Positions 1 through 10,557 of a stretch of 64,000 nt of DNA are shown here, in pieces. The translations under genes were made by a program, and so were the position numbers. How positions within the stretch are numbered: the first letter of the stretch is position 1; every line of letters starts with the position of its first letter. The stretch is from Diplodia intermedia (Eukaryota; Ascomycota; Dothideomycetes; Botryosphaeriales; Botryosphaeriaceae). Location: assembly GCA_021495925.1 (NCBI GenBank), contig JAKEKT010000005.1, forward strand, positions 62,001 to 126,000, read 5' to 3'. A model generated the notes under the pieces. It ran no database searches. It saw only the letters and a program-made list of their open reading frames with translations, and had not been told where the DNA came from.

Positions 1-340
1 GGTGGGGAGGAGGTCGCGTGGGTGAGGAGCCATTCTGGAGCGGGTGGGCTGCTGCTCGGGCCAACGCGTGGCCTGGGCCAGCTGCAGCCCACTGGTGATC
101 CCCCTCGACGCCCAGTGGTCACCCCGTCCAACTAATTCCACCTCTCTCCGAGTTCCAACCAAGCCTCTCCTGGAGATCTGTGCCTAGCCGACCCGTCAAG
201 CTTCGACGTCGATGATCTCCAGCTAGCGACCGACCGTACACTCCACTCCGATTTTCCCCCAACGACTTTCCGCTGCCGCCCTCCACGCCATTCCACGAAG
301 CCACCTTGACCACAACCGCGCCGAGCGCTGCACCGCAACC
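1..340. other. Upstream flank of the ArfGAP gene
   Basis: No gene is supported here. The stretch directly before the ArfGAP start is C-rich and pyrimidine-rich, as is common in fungal 5' leaders. Open frames on the minus strand run over the ArfGAP exons and look like shadows. The window edge may cut an upstream gene that I cannot recognise. Confidence 0.5.
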
Positions 341-1788
341 ATGAGTAAAATGTGGGAAGTCGATCCTGAGACCAGGAGCAAGGTAACTCGCCCGCGGCTG
401 CTTCGCCTCGATGCGCCAGCCCGAGAACAGCGTCACTGATACTGTAGCTTGAATACGTAGCTCCTGGAGATCCAGAAGGAGAATGGCAACAATTCGTGCG
501 TCGACTGCAACGCCCCAAGCCCCCAATGGGTACGTTCACCACCTCACACCACCCCTCAGCGTGCGTCGCGCGCCATGCCATGACGACCGCTGACATGTCG
601 TCATCCCAGGCCTCCCCTAAATTCGGCATCTTCATGTGCCTGAACTGCTCCGGCATCCACCGTGGTCTCGGCGTGCACATCTCCTTCATCCGCAGCATAA
701 CCATGGACGCCTTCAAGGGAGCCGAGCTCGAGCGCATGAGGGACGGCGGCAACAACCCTTGGCAAGACTTCTTCAACAAGCACGAATCCAACCAGCTCGA
801 AGGCCGAACGTTCGACGACTGTACCATCAACGAGAGATACGACAGCGAGGCGGGCGAGGAGTGGAAGGAGCGGCTGACAGCCAAGGTCGAGGGCAAGGAA
901 TACGTGCCGCAGCCCAGGGAGAAGAAGCCCCCACAGAAGAAGACGGGTGCGCCGCTCAGCGGAAGCAAGGCGGGGAGCAGGGCGGGCACACCCGTCTCGT
1001 CACGCAACGAGCTGGAGGGCTTCGCGCCCGGCCGCACTGGTTCGCCCAGCCTGGGCACATCGTCGCTGAACAACAAGAAGCAGCAGAACGAAGCCTACTT
1101 CGCGCGCATGGGCGCCGAGAACGCGAACAGGCCGGATGACCTGCCGCCCAACCAAGGGGGTAAGTTCGCCGGCTTCGGTAGCGATCCCTTCCCGCAGCAA
1201 CAGTCGCAGGGTGGCGTTCCGGGCTTGGATGATTTCCAGAAGGACCCCGTGGCTGCCTTGACAAAGGGTTTCGGCTGGTTCAGCACCACGGTGCAGAAGA
1301 CGGCGAAGACGGGATACGATGGCTGGGTCAAGCCCGGCATGGAGAACGTATGTTTCACTGTCGAACTGCAAGCTGCCCCGGGCTACGACTGACATCAGGA
1401 CTATTCGTAGTTGTCCAAAGCAGACATTGCAGCGCAAGCCCGCAACGCCGCCATGACGATCGGACAAACGGCGCAATTCGCAGGAAAGAACGCTTCTGAA
1501 TCCTTCAACCGCTTCATTGAGGGTGATGACACGCATGCGCCGCGCAACGGGAACGCGAAGAAGGGTGGGCCGGACGAGGACCACAAGGACTTCTGGGACA
1601 CGTTCGGAGCGCCGCCCGCAGGCCCGCCGGCGGAGAAGAAAAGCTTTTGGGACGAGTTCGCATCGGCAGGAGAGCAGACCACAAGCAAACCGAAGCCAAC
1701 GAGTGTCGGAACAGCGGCAATGAAGAAGGGAGGGAGCGGCAGCGCGCCTGCGGCGAAGAAGGACGATGATGGATGGGGTGATTGGTAA
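341..1788 (+). CDS. GCS1: ADP-ribosylation factor GTPase-activating protein (Gcs1/ArfGAP1 type)
   Basis: Exons 341-382, 461-529, 610-1347 and 1411-1788 give a 408-residue protein. The ArfGAP zinc finger is complete (C27-x2-C30-x16-C47-x2-C50) and is followed by the catalytic arginine finger R55 in the SGIHRGLG motif. This family stimulates GTP hydrolysis on Arf1 at the Golgi and so drives COPI coat release. The middle is Pro/Gly/Ser-rich. The C-terminal third carries repeated hydrophobic/aromatic stretches (FGWFSTT, KSFWDEF) and ends in GWGDW, like the lipid-packing and coat-binding tails of Gcs1/ArfGAP1. The second exon was placed at 461, not at the earlier AG at 447, because only that frame restores the zinc finger. 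The family is certain; Gcs1 versus Glo3/Age2 is inferred from the single N-terminal finger and tail pattern. Confidence 0.93.
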
Positions 1789-2346
1789 ATGGCAGCAACG
1801 GGTTTGGGGTCAGGTCTCGGATTGGATGCATCCGGCGGATGAACGTATGAGGGATATCTACATGCACGGGGATGTGGGAATGCACAGGACATGTGATGGG
1901 GTTTGACGGGTTTCTTTGATGCCGAGATTGGACGAGGGCGATCTCGGAGGGGTTGTCGGTGGAACGAGCAGGCCTTCCGTATCGGACGATTCTCGAGGTT
2001 GTGCGGGGGCAAACGGCGTACTATAGAAACACGTATGATTTAGAAGAGCAAGACTGTCTACTTGGTTTGGGGCTCATGTCCGACTGTCGCAGCGGTGCCA
2101 TGTGAATCCCTGCCGTCCCGGGATTCCCCCACACCCTCGCTGAGCCGAGCTCGGCTTCGGTTAGAAGAGCTTCAGCAGCGGTCCCGCATCCCAAGCTTCG
2201 ACGAACAACCACCACTTGTCACCACCTCCCCCTTCCGGCTCTGCGCCCAGACATCAGCAGAGAGCAAGCCACTCGACCGTCTGTCATATCACCATACCCG
2301 CAATCGAGCCGTCACGCCCTACGCTCCCCCACACGCTCCTACAGCC
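1789..2346. other. Intergenic region between ArfGAP and ETF beta
   Basis: About 560 bp holding the 3' flank of the ArfGAP gene and the promoter and leader of the ETF beta gene. The last 100 bp before the start are rich in CCAC and pyrimidines. No further gene or repeat is seen. Confidence 0.5.
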
Positions 2347-3257
2347 ATGGCTTCGAAGCTCCGCATCCTGGTTCCCGTCAAGCGGGTCATCGACTACGCC
2401 GTACGTCCTCCTTCTCCTTCACGCGCCGAATATCCGCTTCAATGATTTGCGTACCTTCCGGGAACCATTCGCCCTATACCCACCAGACCGCTAGACCGGA
2501 GGCTAATCGATGCTCTCACCAACAGGTCAAGCCGCGCATCAACAAGGCGCAGACGGCGGTCGAGACGGCCGGCGTCAAGCACAGCATGAATCCGTTCGAC
2601 GAGCTCTCGGTCGAGGAGGCGGTGCGCCTGCGCGAGCGCAAGGCGCAAGAGGTCGAGGAGATCGTCGCGTGGAGCGCGGGGCCGGCGAAGGCGCAGGACG
2701 TGCTGCGCACGGCGATGGCCATGGGCGCCGACCGCAGCGTGCACGTGCAGACGGCCGACGGCGGCGGCGGCGCCGCGGGGGAGCTGGAGCCGCTGGGCGT
2801 GGCCAAGATGCTGCAGAAGGCGGTCGAGGAGGAGAAGAGCAACCTCGTCATCCTCGGCAAGCAGAGCATCGACGACGACGCCAACCAGACGGGCCAGATG
2901 CTGGCGGGCCTGCTCGGCTGGGCGCAGGCGACGCAGGCGTCCAAGGTCGAGATCAAGGACGACGTGTGCACCGTCACGCGCGAGGTGGACGGCGGCGTCG
3001 AGACGCTCCGCGCGAAGCTGCCCATGGTCGTCACGACCGACCTGCGTCTCAACGAGCCGCGCTACGCCAGCCTGCCGAACATCATGAAGGCGAAGAAGAA
3101 GCCGCTTGTCAAGAAGGCGCTCGAGGACTACGGTGTCGATGTCAAGGCCCGTTTGAAGACGGTCAAGGTCGCCGAGCCGCCGCAGAGGCAGGGCGGCCAG
3201 AAGGTTGAGGACGTCGATGGTATGGTCGCTAAGCTCAAGGAGCTGGGTGCTTTGTAA
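2347..3257 (+). CDS. CIR1: Electron transfer flavoprotein subunit beta, mitochondrial
   Basis: Exons 2347-2400 and 2526-3257 give a 261-residue protein, the usual length of ETF beta. It begins with the family's N-terminal strand (LRILVPVKRVIDYA) and continues through MNPFDELSVEEAVRLRE. It contains the conserved nucleotide-binding part VVTTDLRLNEPRYASLPNIMKAKKKP at about residues 190-215. ETF is the FAD/AMP heterodimer in the mitochondrial matrix that passes electrons from acyl-CoA and other dehydrogenases to ETF-ubiquinone oxidoreductase. As usual for the beta subunit there is no long cleavable presequence. Codon use is strongly G/C-ending. The partner alpha subunit is not in the window. The 125-bp intron starts with GTACGT and ends AACAG. 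Confidence 0.95.
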
Positions 3258-4409
3258 AACAAAAAAACAGAAAATGATATAGGAAAAGGAAAAGGCGGCA
3301 AATATGGGACTCGCTTTTTTTTAGACGAAGATCTGATTATACTTTGGGACGAAACGGCTACGGGGATATAAAGGAAATATCACAACAAGAAAGAGAGGTC
3401 ATGAACCTGGACTGGCCGGTGAAAGGAAGGGCCTCTGTACTGTACATAGCTGGTATGGACTTGTTTCTTTCTTGAATGTAATCTGTACGTCTTTTTCGAT
3501 GAAACCGTCGCTAGTGTAAGAACAGTGTTACTTTCGAGGTGGGACAGTGTCGCCGCAATAAGGTTGTGCATAAAGTGACAGGACTGGGACCGGCTACATG
3601 GCTAATTGGACTGTTCGATCTCAAGGGGGTAAATGATTCAGAAAAAAAAGAAAGGTTTGAAGCATTCGTCTGGGCGCTGGCATAATTTCATAATCATACC
3701 AGGTCATCTGTAGGCTAGCTTTTTCCACCCACATGAGCCAAGTACAATGTCCTGCGAAACGTGATTTTAAAGTTTGAGGTCTTCTATAACCCAGTAGCTT
3801 AGGAGCTAGACAAAACTTTGTAGTTACCCAATTATATTGCATGTATAGCCGTGGTCGCTGCTTACTGAATATTCCCCTACAATTAAACGCTTTGATGCAT
3901 ATTCGTCTGGTCATAGAGCCTATCAGGCTTGGGGTCACCGTCGCCATGTCTCCGTCTGGGCTCCAAGGCCAATGGCGAGAGCATTGGGTTTGGCTTCAAT
4001 TCGAGAGTTCTTGTTTTCATGAACTTCCCCAGGATGTGACACCATATGGAGCGGGTATTCATTATGCGCACTGCACCATGAAGGAGAAAGCTATGCTGCA
4101 GGACGAGAGTGCAGGTCGGCGTGCCCTCTTTGAGGTTGGTAGTGGCTGCGATTTGGACAAAGAACAATGTCAATAGAGAACAATGAGAGCCAGAATAGGA
4201 ATTGCATAACCACGTGGTATTTTCTCTTTGTGTATCATGCCTTGATGCGATGTAGTGATCCTATTTTTCCCATTGTCTAGTGTATAATAGATTTGCTCCG
4301 GCTCCTCCCTTTCACTCCCTCGACTCCTAAAACAGACCGCACAGTACACATCCAACTCACCCATATACAATCTTTACCAAACCACACGAATAAACACACA
4401 TCCATAACT
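3258..4409. other. Intergenic region downstream of ETF beta
   Basis: About 1.15 kb, more AT-rich than its surroundings, with short unrelated open frames on both strands. The part before 4409 (ACACA/ACCA-rich) looks like the leader of the secreted-protein gene. No recognisable gene. Confidence 0.5.
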
Positions 4410-4883
4410 ATGCAACTCACGAACACCCTCCTTCTCACTCTCAGCGCCGTGGCTCTTTCACTTGCCGCGCCCCAGTCCATCGGCGACAGGCCGCCGTCAC
4501 TCTCCCCCTTCGCCATTCCATCCGAACCCGCTCTTGCCCACCCGATCCAAGGCGGCCCAGATGAACCCACCAACCACGACACCAGCGCCCTCGCCCTCGA
4601 GGCACGCTCCTCCCGTCCGGTCCGCATCCGCTACTGCCAGCACGCCAACGGCGCGGGCGCGTGCGAGAACTGGGACGTGGACCTGAAGCGATGCTACAAC
4701 TTCCTGGGCTGGTGGGACAACCGGGTCAGCTCCGTCTACGTCAACCCGGGGTACAAGTGCTGGCTGTACGACGGCAAGGGCTGCGAGGGGCTGCGCAAGG
4801 AGGAGGTCAAGATGCCGGGCATCACGGATCTGAAGCGCGTGTTCCTGAACGACAAGGCGAGCTCGGTTTACTGTTTTCGTTAG
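4410..4883 (+). CDS. Small secreted six-cysteine protein, beta-gamma-crystallin-like
   Basis: Single exon, 157 residues. Residues 1-19 are a clear signal peptide (MQLTNTLLLTLSAVALSLAA). A Pro-rich low-complexity segment follows (about 22-66), then a compact domain with six cysteines at 76, 85, 95, 117, 125 and 155. The domain holds two similar turns, WDNRVSSV (102-109) and NDKASSV (148-154), each with the D-x-x-SSV pattern typical of beta-gamma-crystallin-like folds, and an aromatic-rich YKCWLYDGKGC strand. The even cysteine number suggests three disulfides and an extracellular location. Secreted fungal proteins of this size are often candidate effectors or antimicrobial proteins, but no function can be read from the sequence. 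Fold assignment is my inference from spacing. Confidence 0.8.
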   Translation: MQLTNTLLLTLSAVALSLAAPQSIGDRPPSLSPFAIPSEPALAHPIQGGPDEPTNHDTSALALEARSSRPVRIRYCQHANGAGACENWDVDLKRCYNFLGWWDNRVSSVYVNPGYKCWLYDGKGCEGLRKEEVKMPGITDLKRVFLNDKASSVYCFR

Positions 4884-5293
4884 ATGATCTGCTCGAGGGC
4901 GCGGGTGTGCGCCTCCTTTTTTCCTTCTTCCAGTTGCTTTTTCCCCCCCTCCTTTCTTTCTGTGTTCCGAGGGCGTGGTCGAATGGTGGACTCTCTGGTT
5001 TATGTGACGTACTGGCGTTGTGTTTTCTTAATAGACCAATATCTTGGACCATGGACTCGTATGAGAGATAACGGAGCGAGAATGACTTTGGGGCATGAAA
5101 AGAGTCTCAACTCTGGGTATGTGACCCGGGCTTTATGATTCTGCAATACGGAAGCAGGTTGAAGTACCCATTCAAATGATAAAGCGCCCACTTGCTGCCG
5201 TCAGAGGATGATTGATGGGATGACGTCGCACGTAGGATATTAGCGGTGGTTTGGGAAGGGTTTCACTTTGTAATCTGTGTCACGAATATGGTA

Positions 5294-5505
5294 CAGCCCC
5301 CTCTCGCAGCCGATGGCTAGCGCGAAGAATAGCAGTAGCTCGTTCTTAGAGAAAAAAAAAAATAATACGTAGGTAGTTGAAGCCATCGTCCGGACGAGAA
5401 TGTCGAATTAAAAATTCTACATACACGTCCGGACGATGGCTTTAACTACCCATGACATGAGCAAAAAACAGATCCACGCTAGCCATCGGCTGCGCGAAGG
5501 AGCTG
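5294..5505. mobile_element. MITE copy 1 (palindromic, TA target duplication)
   Basis: A 212-bp element flanked by TA dinucleotides at 5292-5293 and 5506-5507. Its ends are imperfect terminal inverted repeats of about 30 bp beginning CAGC, including the shared core GCAGCCGATGGCTAGCG. A second, inner inverted repeat (AGCCATCGTCCGGACG and its complement) surrounds a short AT-rich loop, so the element can fold back over most of its length. No coding capacity. TA duplications and this size fit Tc1/mariner-type MITEs. A reverse-complement relative lies at 31795-32029. Confidence 0.85.
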
Positions 5506-5845
5506 TACATCTCTCATCTGCTGTGCCCTTCATCACTGACAGTATGCAGTGCTCCACAGTCTCACGACTGCAGACTGAGCCTTGCCCAGCGAATTCAAGA
5601 AAAGATCCTTGAGAGCTTATATCCATACCGCACTGCTCTGAACCCAGGCAATCGCGAGATGTATGCTTCAGTCGCAGAGGAAAAGAGAAGGCATGGGTCA
5701 CGCCAAGCACAGCAGGTGGCATAAGAATTGAGCCATCGTACACCTGTCTGGCAGAGCCACTGCATTCCATCACGCCGGTAGTGGGGTCCTTTGTTCGGAT
5801 CTCTTTGCACAATTTCAAACCCCGCATCTGCGTCCGACTACCCAC
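5417..5845 (-). CDS. Doubtful open frame, cysteine-containing, running into the MITE
   Basis: This minus-strand frame is open for about 140 codons. Before the MITE boundary it contains seven cysteines (in KLCKE, MECSG, RDCLG, EQCGM, SVCSR, EHCIL and DERC). It then enters MITE copy 1 at 5505, which supplies its last residues and the TAG stop near 5417. It has no ATG at its 5' end. The nearest upstream ATG region (about 6009) is in another frame. A donor-like GTCAGG at about 5922 and acceptor-like CCGCAG near 5870 could join it to an upstream frame, but a different frame (5595-5810) can also be joined by similar sites. The competing solutions make this a candidate or a remnant, not a gene call. 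Confidence 0.2.
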   Translation of the reverse strand: MGSRTQMRGLKLCKEIRTKDPTTGVMECSGSARQVYDGSILMPPAVLGVTHAFSFPLRLKHTSRDCLGSEQCGMDISSQGSFLEFAGQGSVCSRETVEHCILSVMKGTADERCTAPSRSRWLAWICFLLMSWVVKAIVRTCM

Positions 5846-8800
5846 GCAGAGGCGAGTGTAGCGCCATCTGCGGGATACCCGATATCAAATCTTTGTAACC
5901 CGCTGTGCAAGCCCTGACCTGACAGTCTTCCGATCTTGCTGGAGAAGCTTTGCATCTTGGATTCCACGGACGGAGCAGCTTTCGCGAAGAGAACGGTGGT
6001 GAGCATTAATGCGGAGATGCTCACCGCCCACGAACCATGGTGCTCGCTTCGACCCGTAGGAACCGTCGCTCAGGCACGCACCCAATCATCCGACCCGGAA
6101 CGTCGCCTACCGACTCGCGCAAACCGCCTACCTTATTTCTCGGCCGCCCCCGCTGTACGTAGCTATCTCCGCAGTAAATTATCAATCCCATCAGTCCCGC
6201 CATCGCAAGCCTCATTCTCCCGCTCTTTTGCCCAGACCGGTCCACTACATACCCACAGGGTATTAATGGCAGCTGAACCCCCTGCCAATAATATCGTATG
6301 CGGATCAGACACTGCGTATCAGCACAACGCCGTGGATATCCGACACGGCACGACTCAGCTCCACCTTTCCAAAAGCACTCGCAGCTGCAGCCAAAGAGCT
6401 GGTTAGGGAAACGAGCATATAGGGTGCAAAAGGGAAGAGGATGTGACGAGAATCGGGTGGCCTGATACTCAGGTCTCCACGCTAGTCAAGAAAATTGCCG
6501 ACCGGCAGCTCTCGTGTACAACGCCAAGGGTGCTCGTAGCTGCGCAGCAGTCAGTACATTTGCATAAACGGCCGACGTAGCTAACGGGAAGAGAAAAGAC
6601 TGGAGCGACTGATCGGATCGAGACGCAAGCCTTCAGGCACGGCTGCACGCCTACACCAGTGGGTCCAGAATGATGCGGGGCGCAGTCGGGGGCAACTCCG
6701 TAAGGGCAGTGGAAAGATCAAAGCAGGGCAGGACGAGGAAGTAAGGAAATGGACTTGCGCGTGCCGCGTTCGCGTGCTCGGGGGCAGGGGAAGAGGCGCT
6801 GCTGACGAAATGAATCAGTGGACTGTTGGTGGCGGTGCGGGACACAAGACTGATTGCCCAAGGACGAGACGGCTACAATGCGCGTGTGGGGAGGCCTTTG
6901 CAACGGCAATGAGAGTCAGGGTTCGGCATGACAGCCATGTTAATCGCCATTGCTTAGCGTATCCACAGATATCGTACGCACAGCGGCTTCGCTATAGTAG
7001 CTTGCCCGCTATAACTGCCCGCTTGCCACGCCCGGCGTGAAACATTGAATGGCGTAGATAGCGAAAAAGCAGGGCAAAGAGTGGAGAGAGGTTAAAGCGA
7101 GGCAGAGCACGTGCGAAGGTATAAGAACTAGCCGGGTCTGTTGGTGATAAGTAATCTAAAAGTGACCCATGAAGCAGCGGTGGGCTCGTTGGCCACGATG
7201 GGCCGTTCTGAGCGGAGCGAAGTCGGTTAGAGAGTCGGCGAGGAGCCATGACCGGTGCAACAGCGCCTCAATTTCCGGCTACCACACGGCTGGAACGAGA
7301 GCGGAAGGTTGCAGCAGAGTCCAAAGTCGCGGCTTTGGGTAAGGGAGGCGGCCAGCAAGGACCAGAGATGGCTACTGTGCCGTGGAGAACGGAACCGGCG
7401 AGAAGGGAGGAGGCGAGGGCGCGCCGTTGGCGAATCCAGCCGGCAGGACACGGATCGTCGATTTTCGTACTATACATGGAGTTCTCTTTGCTTTTTTCTT
7501 TCTTTTCCGCTCTGCCCGATCAAACCACGGGGCGGCAATTGCGATTCTCGTGGCCCCGCATATCGACCGCGTGCGGTCAACGAAGGGTCCAGTCCAGCGG
7601 TGATAACGGCGCGGAGCGAGCCATAGCGTCAGGGCACATCGACGAGTGCGCGTGATGATTCGAAGCGGGTCGGATAACGTAAACAGGAAAGGCGGTAGCT
7701 CGTGGCGAGCGGGAGTAGGCGCAAGGGGCACGCATCGAGAGGCACGGCGTGCTGAGGGTCGGGACGAGAAAAGCGTAAGCGTACGGACGAGAGTGCCGGT
7801 CAAACGTCCCCAGATCTTTCGGAGCTGCATCAGCTGGCCTGCGCAAGCGCGCGCGAATCGCGGTGATGGAGTGCAAGATGAGCTGTGGTGCCAGTCCAGA
7901 ACGCCTGATGATTGACGCGACTCGTCGCCGCTGCGCAATAAAAACGCGCAATCCGCAGTGAGGGATCGCGGATGCGCTGCTGATGAGTGCGAATCAACAG
8001 CTCGTCGAGGCACGAGCCGCCCGCCGAGTGGCCGGTGCCTTGACGCGCGCAGCGCCCTTTTGGCGACAATCACGACCGGTCAAGAAAAGAAACAAATTAA
8101 GGTTGACGATGTTCAGTCTCTTTTCGCGAGCGCCACGCTGCAGCTGTCGTCACGCAGAGCACGGCGGGCAGGCAAACCGCACCAAGCTTTCCGCGCTCGT
8201 CGTCAAAATGGCGGCCGCCAGGGTCTGCGGCCGGACGCGGCTGCTTCGAGCACCCAGCTCCGCGTCGGATGGCTGCGAGTCGGGGCGACGGGCAGCGGGC
8301 ATGCGCGGACAGCCAAGGTCGTTTCATCGACGGCGGGCATTGAACGCACGCGTGGGCACAGGGCACAGGCGTCGTCGGGAACCATTGCTGCTCCGAATGG
8401 AGATCGTCGCCTTCAAGACGTCCTCGACGCGAGAGTGGGCACGCATGAGCGCGCCCCGGAGGCTGCAAAGCCACAGCGCCGCGTGAGTGGATGGACTTGG
8501 TGGTGCGCAAGAGGTGAGGTGGAGGCAGGCGGTGAGCAATGTGTCTGCGGAGGAACCGTACCCTTTTAGCCTGTCTGCAACATGGGAGACGCGCCGCCGC
8601 CGAGGCTCCATCGCCTCGTCCATGCCACACCCATGCTCCGAAACGCATTGAAGCCGATCAGTGTGCTTGAGGATGACGTTGCCGCATCCGCTGTGCAGAG
8701 AGGCAGGCACCTAGGCAGGCGGCAGCGCCAACCTGTGAAAAGGCCCAGGGTCGTGCGCACGCGAAAGTGGGCCTCTGTTCCAACAGCCGTCAAGCTGCCG

Positions 8801-10557
8801 CTGCACGTCGGCCAGGGCAGAACGTCCGTCAATGTCTCGAGACGGCGCGCATGTGAGGCAGCGCGAAGCCCACGATGGAGCCACGAGCCAGACCGCGCCA
8901 GCTGAAGCCACGGGCGGGGTTCAGATGCCGTGCGCACGCCGGACCCGATTTGGCATGTTGGATTATCACAGCTTGTCGCAGCGCAACCAGGGCAATCCCT
9001 CGCCGCCATGATTCAAGCAAAGCGTGCAGCGACATCCCGCGCAGTTGGCTTTGACAGCGGGAGGTTACATGAGGAGGGACCGTCTGATAGCCAATCTTAT
9101 CTCGTTGGGTCAATCCCACGCCAAACGCTGGATGAACATGGCCAATGGACTGCGCTGCTGAAAAGGGCAGCCGGCTATGCGTCCCTTGTGCATACCGAGC
9201 TGCCCTCATCGATAGAGTCGCCCGTTGCTCCCCGCCGCTCGACGCTCCGGCCAGCTGCACACCCACCTCTCCGGCTCTATCTCAGACGAGGGTCGTGGCG
9301 GCAGCGGGAGTTGCACGCCGCCCTTCCGCTCGGCGTTTCAAGCTGGCCAGAGAAAAATAAAAACAGCATGGCCTCTCACACAGTCTCAGCAGCCGATGCG
9401 CTGTGTCGCATGTGCCTGTCTCAGCGTCCTGCGCCCCGCAGCTTTCCAGAACAATACGAAACGTCTCTCGACTAGTATGTATCTTGCAGGGCTCGAGTTC
9501 GAGTTCTCGACCGCCCGCGTCTCGACGTGTCCTGACTCGCCTGCCCCACCACACTGCAGATGTACTTGCTTCGAGATTTTCCTTTTTTCCCCAGCGCCAG
9601 CTCCATGTCCGCCTCGTCGAGAATGTGTGGTGGACAATTCAAGCGCGCACACACGTCTGTCGCAAGGCTAATGAACCCTGTCCAATGGGCGCTGCATGTG
9701 CCTCCAACGGGGCGATGCTCCGGCCCTTGCCGCTGCGGGGGAAGGCGCCTTTGCTGCACGCTGCAAGTCCTGCAGCACGTGGTGAGCCTGCGCCGCCGCC
9801 CGCTGCAGACGCCCTGCCGCTCGCCAGGCAGGGGGACGTGTTGGCGTGCACATGGAAATTTCAAACACGCTCAATTGCAACCGTCGGCTGAAACTGTCGT
9901 CATCTCTCTGCCGACTTGCGTCCAATGGCAAGGAAACGAACCGACTATGCATTGCAGTCAAGCGTCGAGCAAGCTAAAAGCGCCGCTACCTACACGAAGA
10001 CAAGGGGGGAATCGGAGATAAAAGAGAACATCGTGAGAGAAAGGAAGAAGTTAAACGTGCAGCAGAGGACGTGTGTGACGACGTGCCCGCAAATGTGTGG
10101 TATCTATCCGGCAAAATCGCGATAAAAGCGCCGTCCATCCCATGTCCCTCGGTCCATCCACTCCCAAGATCGCCAAACGAGCATGAAAAATCCAATGGGG
10201 AGAAGCGTAAAGGAATATGAGGTATGTGCTGAGCTCGATAGCAGAAATGAAGAAAATAAAGAAACATCTCGCCGAGGCCAAGCTCAGCATACAGGGGAAA
10301 CCCGATCACCACTTCCCCTGCCCCTATTTCCCCCCAGAACATAGCCCTTCGTGACATGTCAAATGAACACCGGGTATACTAAACTTTCCAATCCGTAGAG
10401 TTGCGCCAAGAAAAGCAGATATGAAAAAGACCTCCGCACTTTTAACATCGTATGGTGGTACATGGATGTACGGAACGAATCAAATAACTCGTGTCAAGTC
10501 GTCAGAGGTAGCGAGAAACAATGAATCAGGGTATTAGTACGGTGAGCCGCGACGAGC
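5506..10557. other. 5-kb interval without a confident gene
   Basis: Apart from the doubtful frame above, I find no supported gene between the MITE and the RING-PH-VWA gene. Many GC-rich open frames overlap on both strands, but they are rich in Arg, Ala, Ser and Pro. None has a recognisable domain, signal peptide or conserved block, and none continues across plausible splice sites. Base composition is not AT-rich, so it does not look like a RIP-mutated transposon graveyard. The segment next to 10557 should contain the 3' end of the RING-PH-VWA transcript. Confidence 0.5.

Noticed and set aside
448..529. Alternative ArfGAP second exon beginning at the AG near 447
   Set aside because: It gives a frame that destroys the zinc-finger cysteines; the acceptor at 460 keeps them.
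7958..8569. 203-codon plus-strand open frame in the first empty interval
   Set aside because: Arg/Ala/Ser-rich composition, with overlapping open frames on both strands, no domain and no splice partner; typical of GC-rich non-coding DNA.
8930..9475. 181-codon plus-strand open frame
   Set aside because: No signal peptide, domain or conserved-looking block; ends without context of a gene.
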